Shown here piece by piece: positions 1-9,632 of a stretch of 64,000 bases of DNA (position 1 is the first letter of the stretch; every line of letters begins with the position of its first letter). Source of the DNA: Rhodobiaceae bacterium (lineage in GTDB: Bacteria; Pseudomonadota; Alphaproteobacteria; Rhizobiales; Tepidamorphaceae); the NCBI GenBank assembly GCA_020637985.1, contig JACKJK010000006.1:259554-323553 (forward strand), written 5' to 3'. A program made the translations under genes and the position numbers. A model generated the notes under the pieces. The model did no database searches, had not been told where the DNA came from, and saw only the letters and a program-made list of their open reading frames with translations.

Positions 1-538
1 CGTTGAACCGCTCGACGAGGGTGCGGCGCAGGGGGTTATTGAAGTCGCCGCGCCAGACCGCGCGCGGCTGCTTATCCTCGAAGGCGACGGGATCTACCGG
101 CCACTGGAAGTGGCGGAAACTCTCCAGTTTCATGATGATGGAATTGGTGTTGTCGCCGAGCGGGCGGCTTTTCACCAGTGTCGGCACATCGGGTATCCAG
201 TGGATGTCGCCGAACAGCCAGCTGGCCAGGATGTCGTCCCCGAAGTATTTGGAGATCTTGCGGAAATCGTAATAATAGTAGGTCTTGTCCAGCGGCATGG
301 CGCGGACCTTGCGGGCGCCTTCCAGGCCGATCGGCCCGCTGAACTTGTTATAGTAGTCGACGCGGGACCGGATGTGTTCGGGGATGCCTTGCGCCTCGAG
401 CCTGCGCAGGATGGGCTCCAGGCGCGCGCGCAGCAGAAAACCGGGCGCCAGATCGCGCGCGATGCCGGCGCCATAGTAGGCGAGCTTGCCGAACTTCTTG
501 CGCCGCCAGGCAGGCGAGGTGATGTCGGGAAAACGCAT
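1..538 (-). CDS. Glycosyltransferase family 90 (CAP10/LpsA-like), 3' end outside window
   Basis: Partial gene: 179 codons are visible, reading from ATG at 538 off the left edge with no stop. The protein begins MRFPDITSPAWRRKKFGKL and contains a YYYYDFRKISKYF segment, then GDIHWIPDVPTLVKSRPL, GDNTNSIIMKLESFRHF and AVWRGDFNNPLRR. These blocks match the N-terminal half of GT90/CAP10 proteins, called lipopolysaccharide core biosynthesis protein LpsA in rhizobia. Family members transfer sugars (often xylose or glucose) to lipid-linked or envelope glycans; the donor and acceptor here cannot be told. The gene is divergent from the EVE-domain gene, with about 124 bp between the two starts. The frame stays open upstream of 538, so a slightly longer start is possible. 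The family call is fairly firm; the role in LPS is inference. Confidence 0.8.
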   Translation of the reverse strand, partial: MRFPDITSPAWRRKKFGKLAYYGAGIARDLAPGFLLRARLEPILRRLEAQGIPEHIRSRVDYYNKFSGPIGLEGARKVRAMPLDKTYYYYDFRKISKYFGDDILASWLFGDIHWIPDVPTLVKSRPLGDNTNSIIMKLESFRHFQWPVDPVAFEDKQPRAVWRGDFNNPLRRTLVERFN

Positions 539-662
539 CGCGCGATCCTGTTTGCCGTGACCGGCGGGCCGGTTCGTTCCCGCTGGCCGCAACATGGTTG
601 AGATTGCCCGGTCCTGCCACTAGCTTCTCCGGCGTCCGGCTGGTCGATGGAGCATGTGCCCG

Positions 663-1085
663 ATGAACTACTGGTTGTTCAAGTCCGAACCCTTCAAATG
701 GTCCTGGGAGATGCAGAAGGCCAGGGGCAAGGCGGGTGAGCAATGGGACGGCGTGCGCAACTACCTGGCGCGCAACAACATGCGCGCCATGAAGCTCGGC
801 GACCGCGGCTTCTTCTACCATTCCAACGAGGGGCTGGAGATCGTCGGGATCGTCGAGGTTTGCCGCGAGGCGCATCCCGATTCGACGACCGATGACCCGC
901 GCTGGGAATGCGTCGACATCCGGGCGGTGCGCGACATGCCGCGGCCGGTCTCGCTGAAGGAGATCAAGGCGACGCCCGAATTGCAGGAGATGTCGCTGGT
1001 CACCTCGATGCGGCTCTCGGTGCAGCCGGTGACCGAGGCGGAATGGAAGATCGTCTGCCGCATGGGCGGGCTGGAGGCGGATTGA
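663..1085 (+). CDS. EVE domain-containing protein (thymocyte nuclear protein 1-like)
   Basis: A 140-residue single-domain protein. It has the EVE-domain signature of the bacterial relatives of human THYN1: WLFKSEP (residues 4-10), WDGVRNYLARNNM (28-40) and the strand motif FFYHSN (50-55). EVE domains are PUA-like folds that bind modified bases in DNA or RNA; the ligand of the stand-alone housekeeping type is not established. An ATG at 654 is in frame three codons upstream, but family members start at the MxYWLFKSEP position, so 663 is preferred. The next gene, a methyltransferase, may start at TTG 1082 overlapping this stop, or at ATG 1139. In alphaproteobacteria these two genes are often adjacent, but a functional link is not shown. 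Confidence 0.88.
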   Translation: MNYWLFKSEPFKWSWEMQKARGKAGEQWDGVRNYLARNNMRAMKLGDRGFFYHSNEGLEIVGIVEVCREAHPDSTTDDPRWECVDIRAVRDMPRPVSLKEIKATPELQEMSLVTSMRLSVQPVTEAEWKIVCRMGGLEAD

Positions 1086-1138
1086 GCGCGAGCGAACCCG
1101 CGGAGCTTCTGCATCCGGTTGGCCGCGATGCAGGCCGC

Positions 1139-1828
1139 ATGGACGCGTTCATCCTCGCCAATACCGCCATCAGCGTGCCGCCGCACGTTCCCGAAATCCG
1201 GCTCCGGCTTGCCAGCGAAGCCTTCGGCCTGTGGCAGCGCACCGAGGAGGAACTGGCGACGCTCGGCCTGCCGCCGCCGTTCTGGGCCTTCGCGTGGGCA
1301 GGCGGCCAGGCGCTGGCGCGCTACCTGCTGGACAATCCCGGTGTCGTGCGCGGACGCGAGGTCATCGACGTCGGCACCGGAAGCGGCCTTGCCGCGATTG
1401 CCGCGGCGCGGGCTGGAGCGCGGCGTGTACACGCCTGCGATACCGACGCGTTCGCGCAGCGTGCAGCGAGCCTGAACGCTGCGGTCAATGGCGCGGCAAT
1501 CACTGTCTGCGGCGAGGACGTGCTGGCGCGCAGCCCGTTCGATCCGGCAAGTCCGTTTGCGACGATCCTTGGCGCGGGGCCCACGGTCGTGCTGCTTGGC
1601 GACCTGTTCTACGAACCGGCGCTGGCGCGCGGCATGCGGAACCTTGCGGAGCGGCTTTGCGCACGGGGGCATGGTGTCTTCGTCGGCGATCCCTCGCGCG
1701 CCTACCTGCCGCGCGACGGGGTGCTGCATGAACTCGCGGTCTACGAGGTGCCGGTCACGCGGGCGCTGGAAGACGCCGAGGTGCGGCGCAGCGCGGTATA
1801 CGAGTTCCGCCACAAGGATTTTGCATAA
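1139..1828 (+). CDS. COG3897-type class I SAM-dependent methyltransferase
   Basis: A 229-residue protein with the FILANTAISVPPHVPEIRLRLA opening (residues 4-25, with the substrate segment PPPFWAFAWAGGQALA at 45-60) and SAM-binding motif I VIDVGTGSGL (75-84). This pattern is that of the COG3897 family, usually labelled nicotinamide N-methylase-like and related to the mitochondrial ETF-beta lysine methyltransferase. The true substrate in bacteria is uncertain; a protein lysine (ETF beta) is one possibility. The start is ambiguous: TTG at 1082 would overlap the previous stop and add 19 residues, whereas ATG at 1139 gives the usual family length. Same strand as the EVE gene, probably co-transcribed. 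Confidence 0.82.
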   Translation: MDAFILANTAISVPPHVPEIRLRLASEAFGLWQRTEEELATLGLPPPFWAFAWAGGQALARYLLDNPGVVRGREVIDVGTGSGLAAIAAARAGARRVHACDTDAFAQRAASLNAAVNGAAITVCGEDVLARSPFDPASPFATILGAGPTVVLLGDLFYEPALARGMRNLAERLCARGHGVFVGDPSRAYLPRDGVLHELAVYEVPVTRALEDAEVRRSAVYEFRHKDFA

Positions 1829-1903
1829 GCGCTCAAAATCGGTCTACTGGTACCGGCGAGGTGCTGGTAAGATCGCGCGTCGGGGGTGAGACCGGGGTTT
1901 GTG

Positions 1904-2305
1904 ATGGCATTTTCCGGGATGAATTATCTTGCGGTCCTGGTCGCGGCCGCGGCCGGTTTCGCGACCGGTGCAGTGTGGTACGGTCTTTTCGGCAGGCGCT
2001 GGGCGGCGGCGCTCGGCAAGGTGCCGGAGGACATGAAGCCGACGGCATTTCCCTTCATCGTTGCATTCGCCGCGGAAATCCTGATGGCCTTCATCCTCGC
2101 CGGTCTGATCGGGCATATCGGCACGGCCAATGTCTTCAACGGCGCGGTTTCGGGCCTGCTCGTGTGGGCGGGGTTCGTGGCGACCACGGTCTCGGTCAAC
2201 AACGCCTACCAGAATACCCCCGTGGCGCTGCCGCTGATCGATGCCGGCCACTGGCTGGCCGTGCTGGTCGTGATGGGGCTGGTGATCGGGGCCTTCAGCG
2301 CCTAG
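1904..2305 (+). CDS. DUF1761 family small integral membrane protein
   Basis: A protein of about 133 residues made almost entirely of hydrophobic segments, with four likely transmembrane helices. The opening NYLAVLVAAAAGFATGAVWYGLFG and the downstream VSVNNAYQN region match DUF1761 proteins, whose function is unknown. An in-frame GTG at 1886 (adding six residues) and an ATG at 1919 are alternatives; ATG 1904 was chosen for its position behind the G-rich stretch at 1881-1890. It sits 75 bp after the methyltransferase and 234 bp before acs, so it may be read with the upstream pair. Confidence 0.75.
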   Translation: MAFSGMNYLAVLVAAAAGFATGAVWYGLFGRRWAAALGKVPEDMKPTAFPFIVAFAAEILMAFILAGLIGHIGTANVFNGAVSGLLVWAGFVATTVSVNNAYQNTPVALPLIDAGHWLAVLVVMGLVIGAFSA

Positions 2306-2539
2306 GGCAGTTCGTGCCGCAGCGTCAGTCTACCGCCAAAGTCGTAACCCTCTGCCCGTTGCCCGGCGGGTGGCCTGTCGCGCATAATCGGCCTGGATTT
2401 TCCCGAATGCGCAGCGCAAAGCGGCGCGGGAGGGGGGCTATTGGCTGTTTCGCGTCATCCGCCGGTCACGTTTCCGGTCCTGGGTATCCGCCGCAGCCGA
2501 CAATGAAAATCGCCTTGCTTGGCGTGGGGAGGTAACACC

Positions 2540-4495
<1,956 letters not shown>

Positions 4496-4532
4496 CCGCA
4501 GTCCGGAAGAGAAATCCGGGAGGATATCGGGA

Positions 4533-4563
4533 AGCCCCGCGGGACGACTGCGGGGCTTTTTTC
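4533..4563 (+). terminator. Rho-independent terminator after acs
   Basis: Perfect 8-bp stem AGCCCCGC (4533-4540) with GCGGGGCT (4550-4557), a 9-nt loop, and a run of six T running out of the stem (4557-4562). It lies 37 bp after the acs stop on the same strand. Confidence 0.92.
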
Positions 4564-4649
4564 TTGAACGCCTGATGAATGGCCGGTTCCGCTTGCATTC
4601 AGGCGCGGTGACACAAGATGACATCAATGACAGCCCCGAGGAGGCAACG

Positions 4650-5072
4650 ATGTCATCCACGAAACTGATCGCCGCGGCGCTCATCTCGCTTGCAACAGTC
4701 AGCACCGCTCTTGCCGGACAGGACGTGGCGGCGCCGCAGGATGTGCCGTTCAAGGTCGAGAAGGCGCAGCTCGCGATCAAGTCGCCCGGGGTCAACGTAT
4801 GTCCGGCAAACGCAAGGATGTCCGGCTGGATCTTCACCAACAAGGCGGGTCCGGTCACCTACATGATCGTGCGCAAGGGCGGCCAGGTCGGCGCGCCGCA
4901 GACGATCCAGGCGATCAAGGGGCCAGCCGGCTACGTGGCGAGTTTCACGAACACCTTCGAGATACAGAACGCCATCGCCGCCGAATACCGCATCCTCGTT
5001 TCCAATTCCGGCGGCATTGTCTCCAACTGGGCGCCGCTGAAGGCTAGCTGCAAGATCCAACTCGGCGGCTAG
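4650..5072 (+). CDS. Secreted hypothetical protein with two cysteines
   Basis: A 140-residue protein that I do not assign to a named family. It starts with a clear Sec signal peptide, MSSTKLIAAALISLATVSTALA, with predicted cleavage after residue 22. The mature part (about 118 residues) is mostly beta-strand in character and has two cysteines, Cys51 (VNVCPANA) and Cys134 (KASCKIQLGG), placed to form one disulphide joining the ends of the domain. A periplasmic location is therefore likely. The ATG at 4650 follows GAGGAGG (4639-4645). It stands alone between the acs terminator and a 319-bp gap, so it should have its own promoter. No function can be inferred from context. Confidence 0.75.
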   Translation: MSSTKLIAAALISLATVSTALAGQDVAAPQDVPFKVEKAQLAIKSPGVNVCPANARMSGWIFTNKAGPVTYMIVRKGGQVGAPQTIQAIKGPAGYVASFTNTFEIQNAIAAEYRILVSNSGGIVSNWAPLKASCKIQLGG

Positions 5073-5391
5073 AGCGTGGTCTGCTCAAGTTGAGCGGACT
5101 TGAGCACCTGGAACAGGCTCACGGCATCGGCTCCGGGGTGCACCTGCCGCGGGATGGCATGCATGTGGATGCACCGCATCCGTGGGGTCCTCCCCGTCGG
5201 TGCAGTCGCAGCGCAACAGTTGGCGGGAAATGACGCGATTTCGCCGCGCGTGAACCCGGAGTTCACGATTGCCCTGGCAACTTCGGCTTGCCCGAACGGC
5301 GGAAAATCGTTCATAACCGCGAGGTGCGGCGCAGAGAATCGTTGGCTCTGGCGCGGCGCTCGTCCCCAGACTACGCGAGGCAGCATCGGAC
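5073..5391 (+). other. 319-bp intergenic region
   Basis: Between the secreted protein and the L,D-transpeptidase. No reading frame here has coding character. It opens with the palindrome listed at 5080-5107. The rest must hold the promoter of the transpeptidase gene, but I could not pick convincing -35 and -10 boxes. Confidence 0.6.
5080..5107. repeat. Compact palindrome plus extra half-site
   Basis: Arms GTCTGCTCAA (5080-5089) and TTGAGCGGAC (5091-5100) flank a central G and pair at 9 of 10 positions. A further TTGAGC (5101-5106) repeats the right half-site 10 bp on. As a result TGCTCAAGT (5083-5091) can pair perfectly with ACTTGAGCA (5099-5107) as an alternative hairpin. It begins eight bases after a stop codon. 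It could be a weak terminator without a T-run, a multi-half-site operator, or one copy of a dispersed palindromic element of the kind common in Hyphomicrobiales. Confidence 0.55.
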
Positions 5392-5889
5392 ATGGTTCGT
5401 TTCATCCGCTATCTGACCGTAATCACAGCGCTGTTCGTCGGCGCAACCCTGTTGGCTCCGGCGCCGGCCGAAGCGCGCAGCACGGTAAAGATTTCCACGC
5501 AGTACTCGCCGGGCACCATCGTGGTGCGCACCAGCCAGCGCCGGCTCTACTACGTGACGGGCCGCGGAACCGCGATCAGCTACCCGGTTGGCGTCGGCAA
5601 GGCGGGCCGTCAGTGGTCTGGCCGCACGCGTGTGGCGCGCAAGGTGGTCAACCCAGCTTGGATCCACCCCTATGACAAGCAGCGCCGCGTGGTGCCGCCG
5701 GGGCCGCGCAACCCGCTTGGCGTGCGCGCCTTGGCGCTGGCGCATGGGCAGTACGCCATCCACGGCACCAACAATCCCCGCTCGATCGGCGGCGCGGTCT
5801 CGCTGGGGTGCATCCGGATGTACAATCAGGATGTGCTGGACCTGTATTCGCGGGCGCGCGTCGGTACGCCGGTCATCGTGACGCGCTGA
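5392..5889 (+). CDS. L,D-transpeptidase (YkuD domain)
   Basis: A 165-residue envelope protein with a Sec signal peptide (cleavage near APAEA-RS, residue 29) followed by a compact YkuD domain. The family signature HGTN (124-127) and SLGCIRM (137-143) is present, with catalytic Cys140 and the following Arg. Such enzymes form 3-3 cross-links in peptidoglycan or attach outer-membrane proteins to it. It has no LysM or peptidoglycan-binding domain, as is usual for the many short paralogues in Hyphomicrobiales. It is convergent with ggt and shares a bidirectional hairpin with it. Which cross-linking reaction it performs cannot be told. Confidence 0.92.
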   Translation: MVRFIRYLTVITALFVGATLLAPAPAEARSTVKISTQYSPGTIVVRTSQRRLYYVTGRGTAISYPVGVGKAGRQWSGRTRVARKVVNPAWIHPYDKQRRVVPPGPRNPLGVRALALAHGQYAIHGTNNPRSIGGAVSLGCIRMYNQDVLDLYSRARVGTPVIVTR

Positions 5890-5916
5890 ACGCGGCATAT
5901 CCGGCAAGAAACAGGC

Positions 5917-5941
5917 AACGGCGCCCCTCGCGGGCGCCGTT
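5917..5941. terminator. Bidirectional hairpin between convergent genes
   Basis: Perfect 10-bp stem AACGGCGCCC (5917-5926) and GGGCGCCGTT (5932-5941) with a 5-nt loop. It lies 28 bp after the transpeptidase stop and directly abuts the stop codon of ggt on the other strand. The T-runs are short, so termination strength is uncertain. Confidence 0.75.
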
Positions 5942-7699
5942 CTAGTATGCAGCGACCCCGGCGCCGGGGCGTCGCGGGTCCGATGCGCCGGCCAGAAGCC
6001 CCTCGTCGATGATCATGATCGATTGCACGGAGCCGGCCGCGCGGCTGGTCTTGACCGTGTGCCCCATGCGTTCGAGCAGGCGCGCGGTGTCGGGACTGAC
6101 GCCCTTCTCCAGCCACAGGATGTCCGGGTACCACTGGTGGTGCATGCGCGGGAACGCGACGGCCTCGGCCGGGTTCATGCCGAAGTCGACCATATCGGAA
6201 ACCACCTGGGCGACCATCGAAATGATGCGGCTGCCGCCGGGTGTTCCGGTGACGAGCCTGAGCTTGCCACCGGTGAAGACGAAGGTCGGGCTCATCGACG
6301 ACAGCGGGCGCTTGGCTGGCGCGGGCGCGTTCGCCTCGCCGCCGATCAGGCCGTAGGCGTTGGGCACGCCGGGGGCGGCGGCGAAATCGTCGAGCTCGTT
6401 GTTGAGCAGGACGCCGGTGCCCTGCGCCACCTGGCCGAGCCCGTAGGAAAAGTTCAGCGTATAGGTGTTGGCGACGGCGTTGCCGAACCTGTCCACCACC
6501 GAGAAGTGGGTCGTCTGCTCGCTCTCGTCGCGGGGCAGCGTGCCGGCGGAGATATCGCTGGAAGGCGTCGCGGTTCGCGGATCGATCCCTGTGGCGCGCG
6601 CCTTCAGGTATTCATCGTCGAGCAACGCCTCGACGGGCACCGCGACGTGGTCGGGGTCGCCGAGGTACGTCGCCCGGTCGGCATAGGCGCGGCGCATGGC
6701 CTCGGCCAGCAGATGGTAGTGCAGCGCCGAGCCGGCACCGGCGCCGGCGAGGTCGAAGCCTTCCAGCATCTTCAGGATCTGCAGGATGTGGATGCCGCCG
6801 GAACTGGGCGGCGGCATGGAAACGATCTCGTGGCCGCGGTAGGTGCCGCGCACCGGCTCGCGCAGCTTCGGCTTGTAGCCTGCGAGATCATCCACGGTCA
6901 TGACGCCGCCGGCATCGCGCACCGACGCGGCGATGCGTTCGGCAATTTCGCCAGTGTAGAACGCTTCCGGACCACCCGTCGCGATGGCGCGCAACGTCAG
7001 ACCCAAATCCTTCTGCACCAGCCGACTGCCGGGCTGCGGCGGTTCGCCGTCGGCGGTGTAGAAGATCGTTCGCGTCGAATTGAAACGCGTCAGCCGCTCG
7101 GCTGCAGAGGCCAACGACATGGCAAGGTCGTCGCTGACGGTTATCCCGGTCCCAGCGAGCGCCGCGGCGGGCGCAATCAGGTCCGCGAGGCTGAACTTGC
7201 CCGAGCCGTAGCGTGCGTGGGCGAGTGCGAGGCCGGCCACGGTACCCGGGACGCCGACGCCAAGCCCGCTATCTCGCGACAGCTTCGGGTCGGCCTTGCC
7301 GTCCGGGGCGAGGAACATGTCGCGCGTTGCTGCCGCCGGCGCTGTCTCGCGGTAGTCGATGGCAACGGTTTCCCCGCTTTCGGCGAGATGCACGAGCATG
7401 AAGCCGCCGCCGCCCAGGTTGCCGGCGCGCGGCAGGGTGACGGCGAGCGCAAAGGCGGTCGCGACCGCCGCATCGACTGCGTTGCCGCTGCGCTCGAGGA
7501 TGGAGAGGCCGATCTGGCTGGCGGCCGCCTCCTGGCTGGCGACCATGCCGTTGCGCGCATGGACCGGATGGAAGCGCTCATTGCCGGTGATGATCGGCAT
7601 GACGTCGGCGCGGACGGGCAGCGCCGCGAACGCGATTGCGAGCGCGACCAGACCGGTCAACAGGCTCTGGAACATCCCGGTCGAGCGATCGGGTTTCAT
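5942..7699 (-). CDS. ggt: Gamma-glutamyltranspeptidase (glutathione hydrolase)
   Basis: A 585-residue periplasmic Ntn-hydrolase precursor that hydrolyses glutathione and transfers gamma-glutamyl groups. A signal peptide ends near ALPVRA (residues 27-31). The large subunit starts with GMVASQEAAAS, and the autoprocessing site is EQTTHFSVVD, so Thr396 should become the N-terminal nucleophile of the small subunit (compare Thr391 of E. coli Ggt). The small subunit carries the GGSR-type oxyanion motif in TGTPGGSRIISM. The ATG at 7699 gives the signal peptide directly at the N-terminus; the upstream in-frame ATG at 7873 would hide it. Likely monocistronic. Confidence 0.95.
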   Translation of the reverse strand: MKPDRSTGMFQSLLTGLVALAIAFAALPVRADVMPIITGNERFHPVHARNGMVASQEAAASQIGLSILERSGNAVDAAVATAFALAVTLPRAGNLGGGGFMLVHLAESGETVAIDYRETAPAAATRDMFLAPDGKADPKLSRDSGLGVGVPGTVAGLALAHARYGSGKFSLADLIAPAAALAGTGITVSDDLAMSLASAAERLTRFNSTRTIFYTADGEPPQPGSRLVQKDLGLTLRAIATGGPEAFYTGEIAERIAASVRDAGGVMTVDDLAGYKPKLREPVRGTYRGHEIVSMPPPSSGGIHILQILKMLEGFDLAGAGAGSALHYHLLAEAMRRAYADRATYLGDPDHVAVPVEALLDDEYLKARATGIDPRTATPSSDISAGTLPRDESEQTTHFSVVDRFGNAVANTYTLNFSYGLGQVAQGTGVLLNNELDDFAAAPGVPNAYGLIGGEANAPAPAKRPLSSMSPTFVFTGGKLRLVTGTPGGSRIISMVAQVVSDMVDFGMNPAEAVAFPRMHHQWYPDILWLEKGVSPDTARLLERMGHTVKTSRAAGSVQSIMIIDEGLLAGASDPRRPGAGVAAY

Positions 7700-7769
7700 G
7701 GCGGTTGCCTCCTTGCGCCGTGGGATATGGAGCGGGATGTCCGGCAGGCTACAGCATCCCCGCAAAACG

Positions 7770-7795
7770 AAAAGGGCGGCCTGACGGGGCCGCCC
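7770..7795 (-). terminator. Terminator after the vWA/Tad-like gene
   Basis: On the minus strand GGGCGGCC (7795-7788) pairs with GGCCGCCC (7781-7774) around a 6-nt loop, followed by TTTT. It lies 26 bp beyond the stop of the gene at 7821 and before the ggt start. Confidence 0.8.
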
Positions 7796-7820
7796 CTTTC
7801 TCCGCGTTTTCCGCGCCTGC

Positions 7821-9029
7821 TCAGGAGGATAGGCGCAGGTTGCGGATCTCGATGGCGATCGCCTCGAAGGCATTCTTCAGCGCTTCGCCCGTCGTGGCGT
7901 TGAAGTAATGCTGCGTTTCGGAGGTCGCGCACTTCTTCAGCAGGTTCTGGGCCGATGCAGGGGCCTGGAAGGCGACGGAATAGATGATGACGCCCTTGTC
8001 CTTGGCCTCCTTGCAGACTTTCTTGGCCTGCGCGCCCGAAGCGCCGTTGCCGTTGACGTACCAGGTGTTGAACTGGCCGTCGGTCATCAGGATCATGACC
8101 TTGATCAGGTCCTTGGTGCCGTAGGCGGCGGGCTTGGCGGTTGACGGCCAGACATCGTTCCAGCGCGGCGACAGCAGGTACCAGCCCCAGGCGATGCCGA
8201 GGTGACCGGCAGTGGACCCGCCAGCGGTGTAGCTGTCGATGCCGCCGATCAGCGCCGTGCGGTTCGAGGTCAGCGGCGCGATGGTCACCGCCGGGCAGGC
8301 CACCGTCGTCTGGAACGGGGCAAGCTTGGGCGGCGTGTCGTCGAAATCGCCGAGGCCATCGCGCTCCACGACGCACTGCTTGGCCGCATCGCCGGTGATG
8401 CTGGCAGCGAAGGCACCGACGTTGACGGAATGGTTGTAGGGGGCGAGCGCCATGCGGACCTTGTCGCTGGTCGATCCGTCCTCGGGCAACAGGATTTGGA
8501 CGACGCCCTTGGCGGCGGATTTCAGGTCGGCGATCTTCTGCCCGCCCATGGAACCCGTCACGTCGAGCACCATGGAGAGCTCGACGGTCAGCGTGTTGTA
8601 GTTGACCGAGGCGTTGACGCTGAAGTCGAGGGTCGACAGGCCGACGAGCCCGCCGAAGGATGTGTCCGAGATGCCCGTCACATTGCCCTGGACGCGGCCG
8701 TTGGTCTTGTCGAGCGTCGCTGTGACGGCCTGGATCGTGGCGCCGCTGATGGAGGTTTCGGCAAGCAGTTCGCCGAACACGCTGCTGACGCGCGACTGCA
8801 CGTCGGCTTCTGCGAGGGTGCCGACCGAGAGTTCACGGCCTGCGCTCAGCAGCGCGGCATCGAGAACCGATGCGACCGTGGAGCGCGCGCTGGAGGCACG
8901 ACCGTAGTCGATGCCGATCCCGACGACGATCAACAGGGCCGGCACCAGCATGGCGAAAAGAATGGCGACGGCGCCGCTGGTATCGCGCAGCAACCGACGC
9001 AATGTTCCGAAAAATCGATTCCGCAGCAT
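7821..9029 (-). CDS. TadG/TadE-like pilus assembly protein with von Willebrand factor A domain
   Basis: A 402-residue membrane-anchored protein. The N-terminus has the TadE/TadG pattern: a short basic stretch, RDTSGAVAILFAMLVPALLIVVGIGIDYGRA (the transmembrane segment is about 18-40), then a long extracytoplasmic part. From about residue 150 there is a vWA domain with a MIDAS-type DVTGS (156-160) and the MILMTDGQFNT strand, so metal-dependent adhesion is plausible. Family members are encoded in tad pilus clusters or dispersed; no other tad gene is in this window. The ATG at 9029 is preceded by AAGGAGACC, a strong ribosome binding site; upstream in-frame starts lack one. Role in adhesion or pilus assembly is inference from domains. 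Confidence 0.87.
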   Translation of the reverse strand: MLRNRFFGTLRRLLRDTSGAVAILFAMLVPALLIVVGIGIDYGRASSARSTVASVLDAALLSAGRELSVGTLAEADVQSRVSSVFGELLAETSISGATIQAVTATLDKTNGRVQGNVTGISDTSFGGLVGLSTLDFSVNASVNYNTLTVELSMVLDVTGSMGGQKIADLKSAAKGVVQILLPEDGSTSDKVRMALAPYNHSVNVGAFAASITGDAAKQCVVERDGLGDFDDTPPKLAPFQTTVACPAVTIAPLTSNRTALIGGIDSYTAGGSTAGHLGIAWGWYLLSPRWNDVWPSTAKPAAYGTKDLIKVMILMTDGQFNTWYVNGNGASGAQAKKVCKEAKDKGVIIYSVAFQAPASAQNLLKKCATSETQHYFNATTGEALKNAFEAIAIEIRNLRLSS

Positions 9030-9316
9030 GGCAGGTCTCCTTCCGGCCATGGCGGGATGCAGGTTGCCCAATGGCAACGCCAGTGCCCCGCAAGCACGGC
9101 CAAGAGGAAGGTGTGTCCGCAGGCCGCAAATGTCCAAGGGCATGCTTGAAGTGCGTTAGCAGTGCGTAACTGCATTCCTACAGCGAGCCGCAATGCGCAT
9201 TCTCTGCAATGTTCGAATGTTTGCGTTTACGGTTCGGTCATCTCCATGACCATCGCGTTAACGCGCCCCGCGCAATTATCTTTCTCGCGAATGCAGGGCC
9301 GGCCGGTGGCGGCCGC

Positions 9317-9565
9317 TCAGAAATCCGTTGCCAGTCCGCCGACTTCCCAGTCGCCGTAGCGCACCGGCTCGGGCCCATCGCGGCCGTTGATTTCACGCGG
9401 GCGCGGCGGGTTCCCGGCATCCGCCGCAGCACGCCTCGCCTCGGCCTCGGCGCGTGCGCGCTGCGCCGCTTCGGCAATGCGCTGGCGGCGGAAGTCCTCG
9501 GTCGTGGTTGCGTCGTCTGCGCGGGTCACTTCAATGCCCTTGGTGCGCTGCGGGATGGCCACCAT
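9317..9565 (-). CDS. DUF1674 protein, succinate dehydrogenase assembly factor 4 homologue
   Basis: An 82-residue protein whose C-terminus is GPEPVRYGDWEVGGLATDF. This matches the diagnostic GxEPTRYGDWExxGxxxDF tail of DUF1674/SdhAF4 proteins, which in mitochondria and alphaproteobacteria chaperone the flavinylated SdhA subunit before it joins SdhB. The rest is a charged Ala/Arg-rich helix (residues 24-48), typical of the family. ATG 9565 gives the usual size; a longer in-frame start at 9634 would overlap the htpX start on the other strand. Divergent from htpX with 67 bp between starts. The family call rests on the short C-terminal motif. Confidence 0.82.
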   Translation of the reverse strand: MVAIPQRTKGIEVTRADDATTTEDFRRQRIAEAAQRARAEAEARRAAADAGNPPRPREINGRDGPEPVRYGDWEVGGLATDF

Positions 9566-9632
9566 ATAGGGCGCAATTCCTTTCGCAAACCCGGCTGCCG
9601 CGATACGCGCGGCCGAAGTGGAGCAACGAGAC

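Noticed and set aside
2344..2395. Possible acs promoter (TTGCCC then ATAAT-like)
   Set aside because: Boxes are weak and spacing uncertain; not enough to report as a feature.
9205..9225. A GTTCGAAT stretch resembling a tRNA T-loop
   Set aside because: No acceptor, D or anticodon stem can be built around it, and no CCA end.
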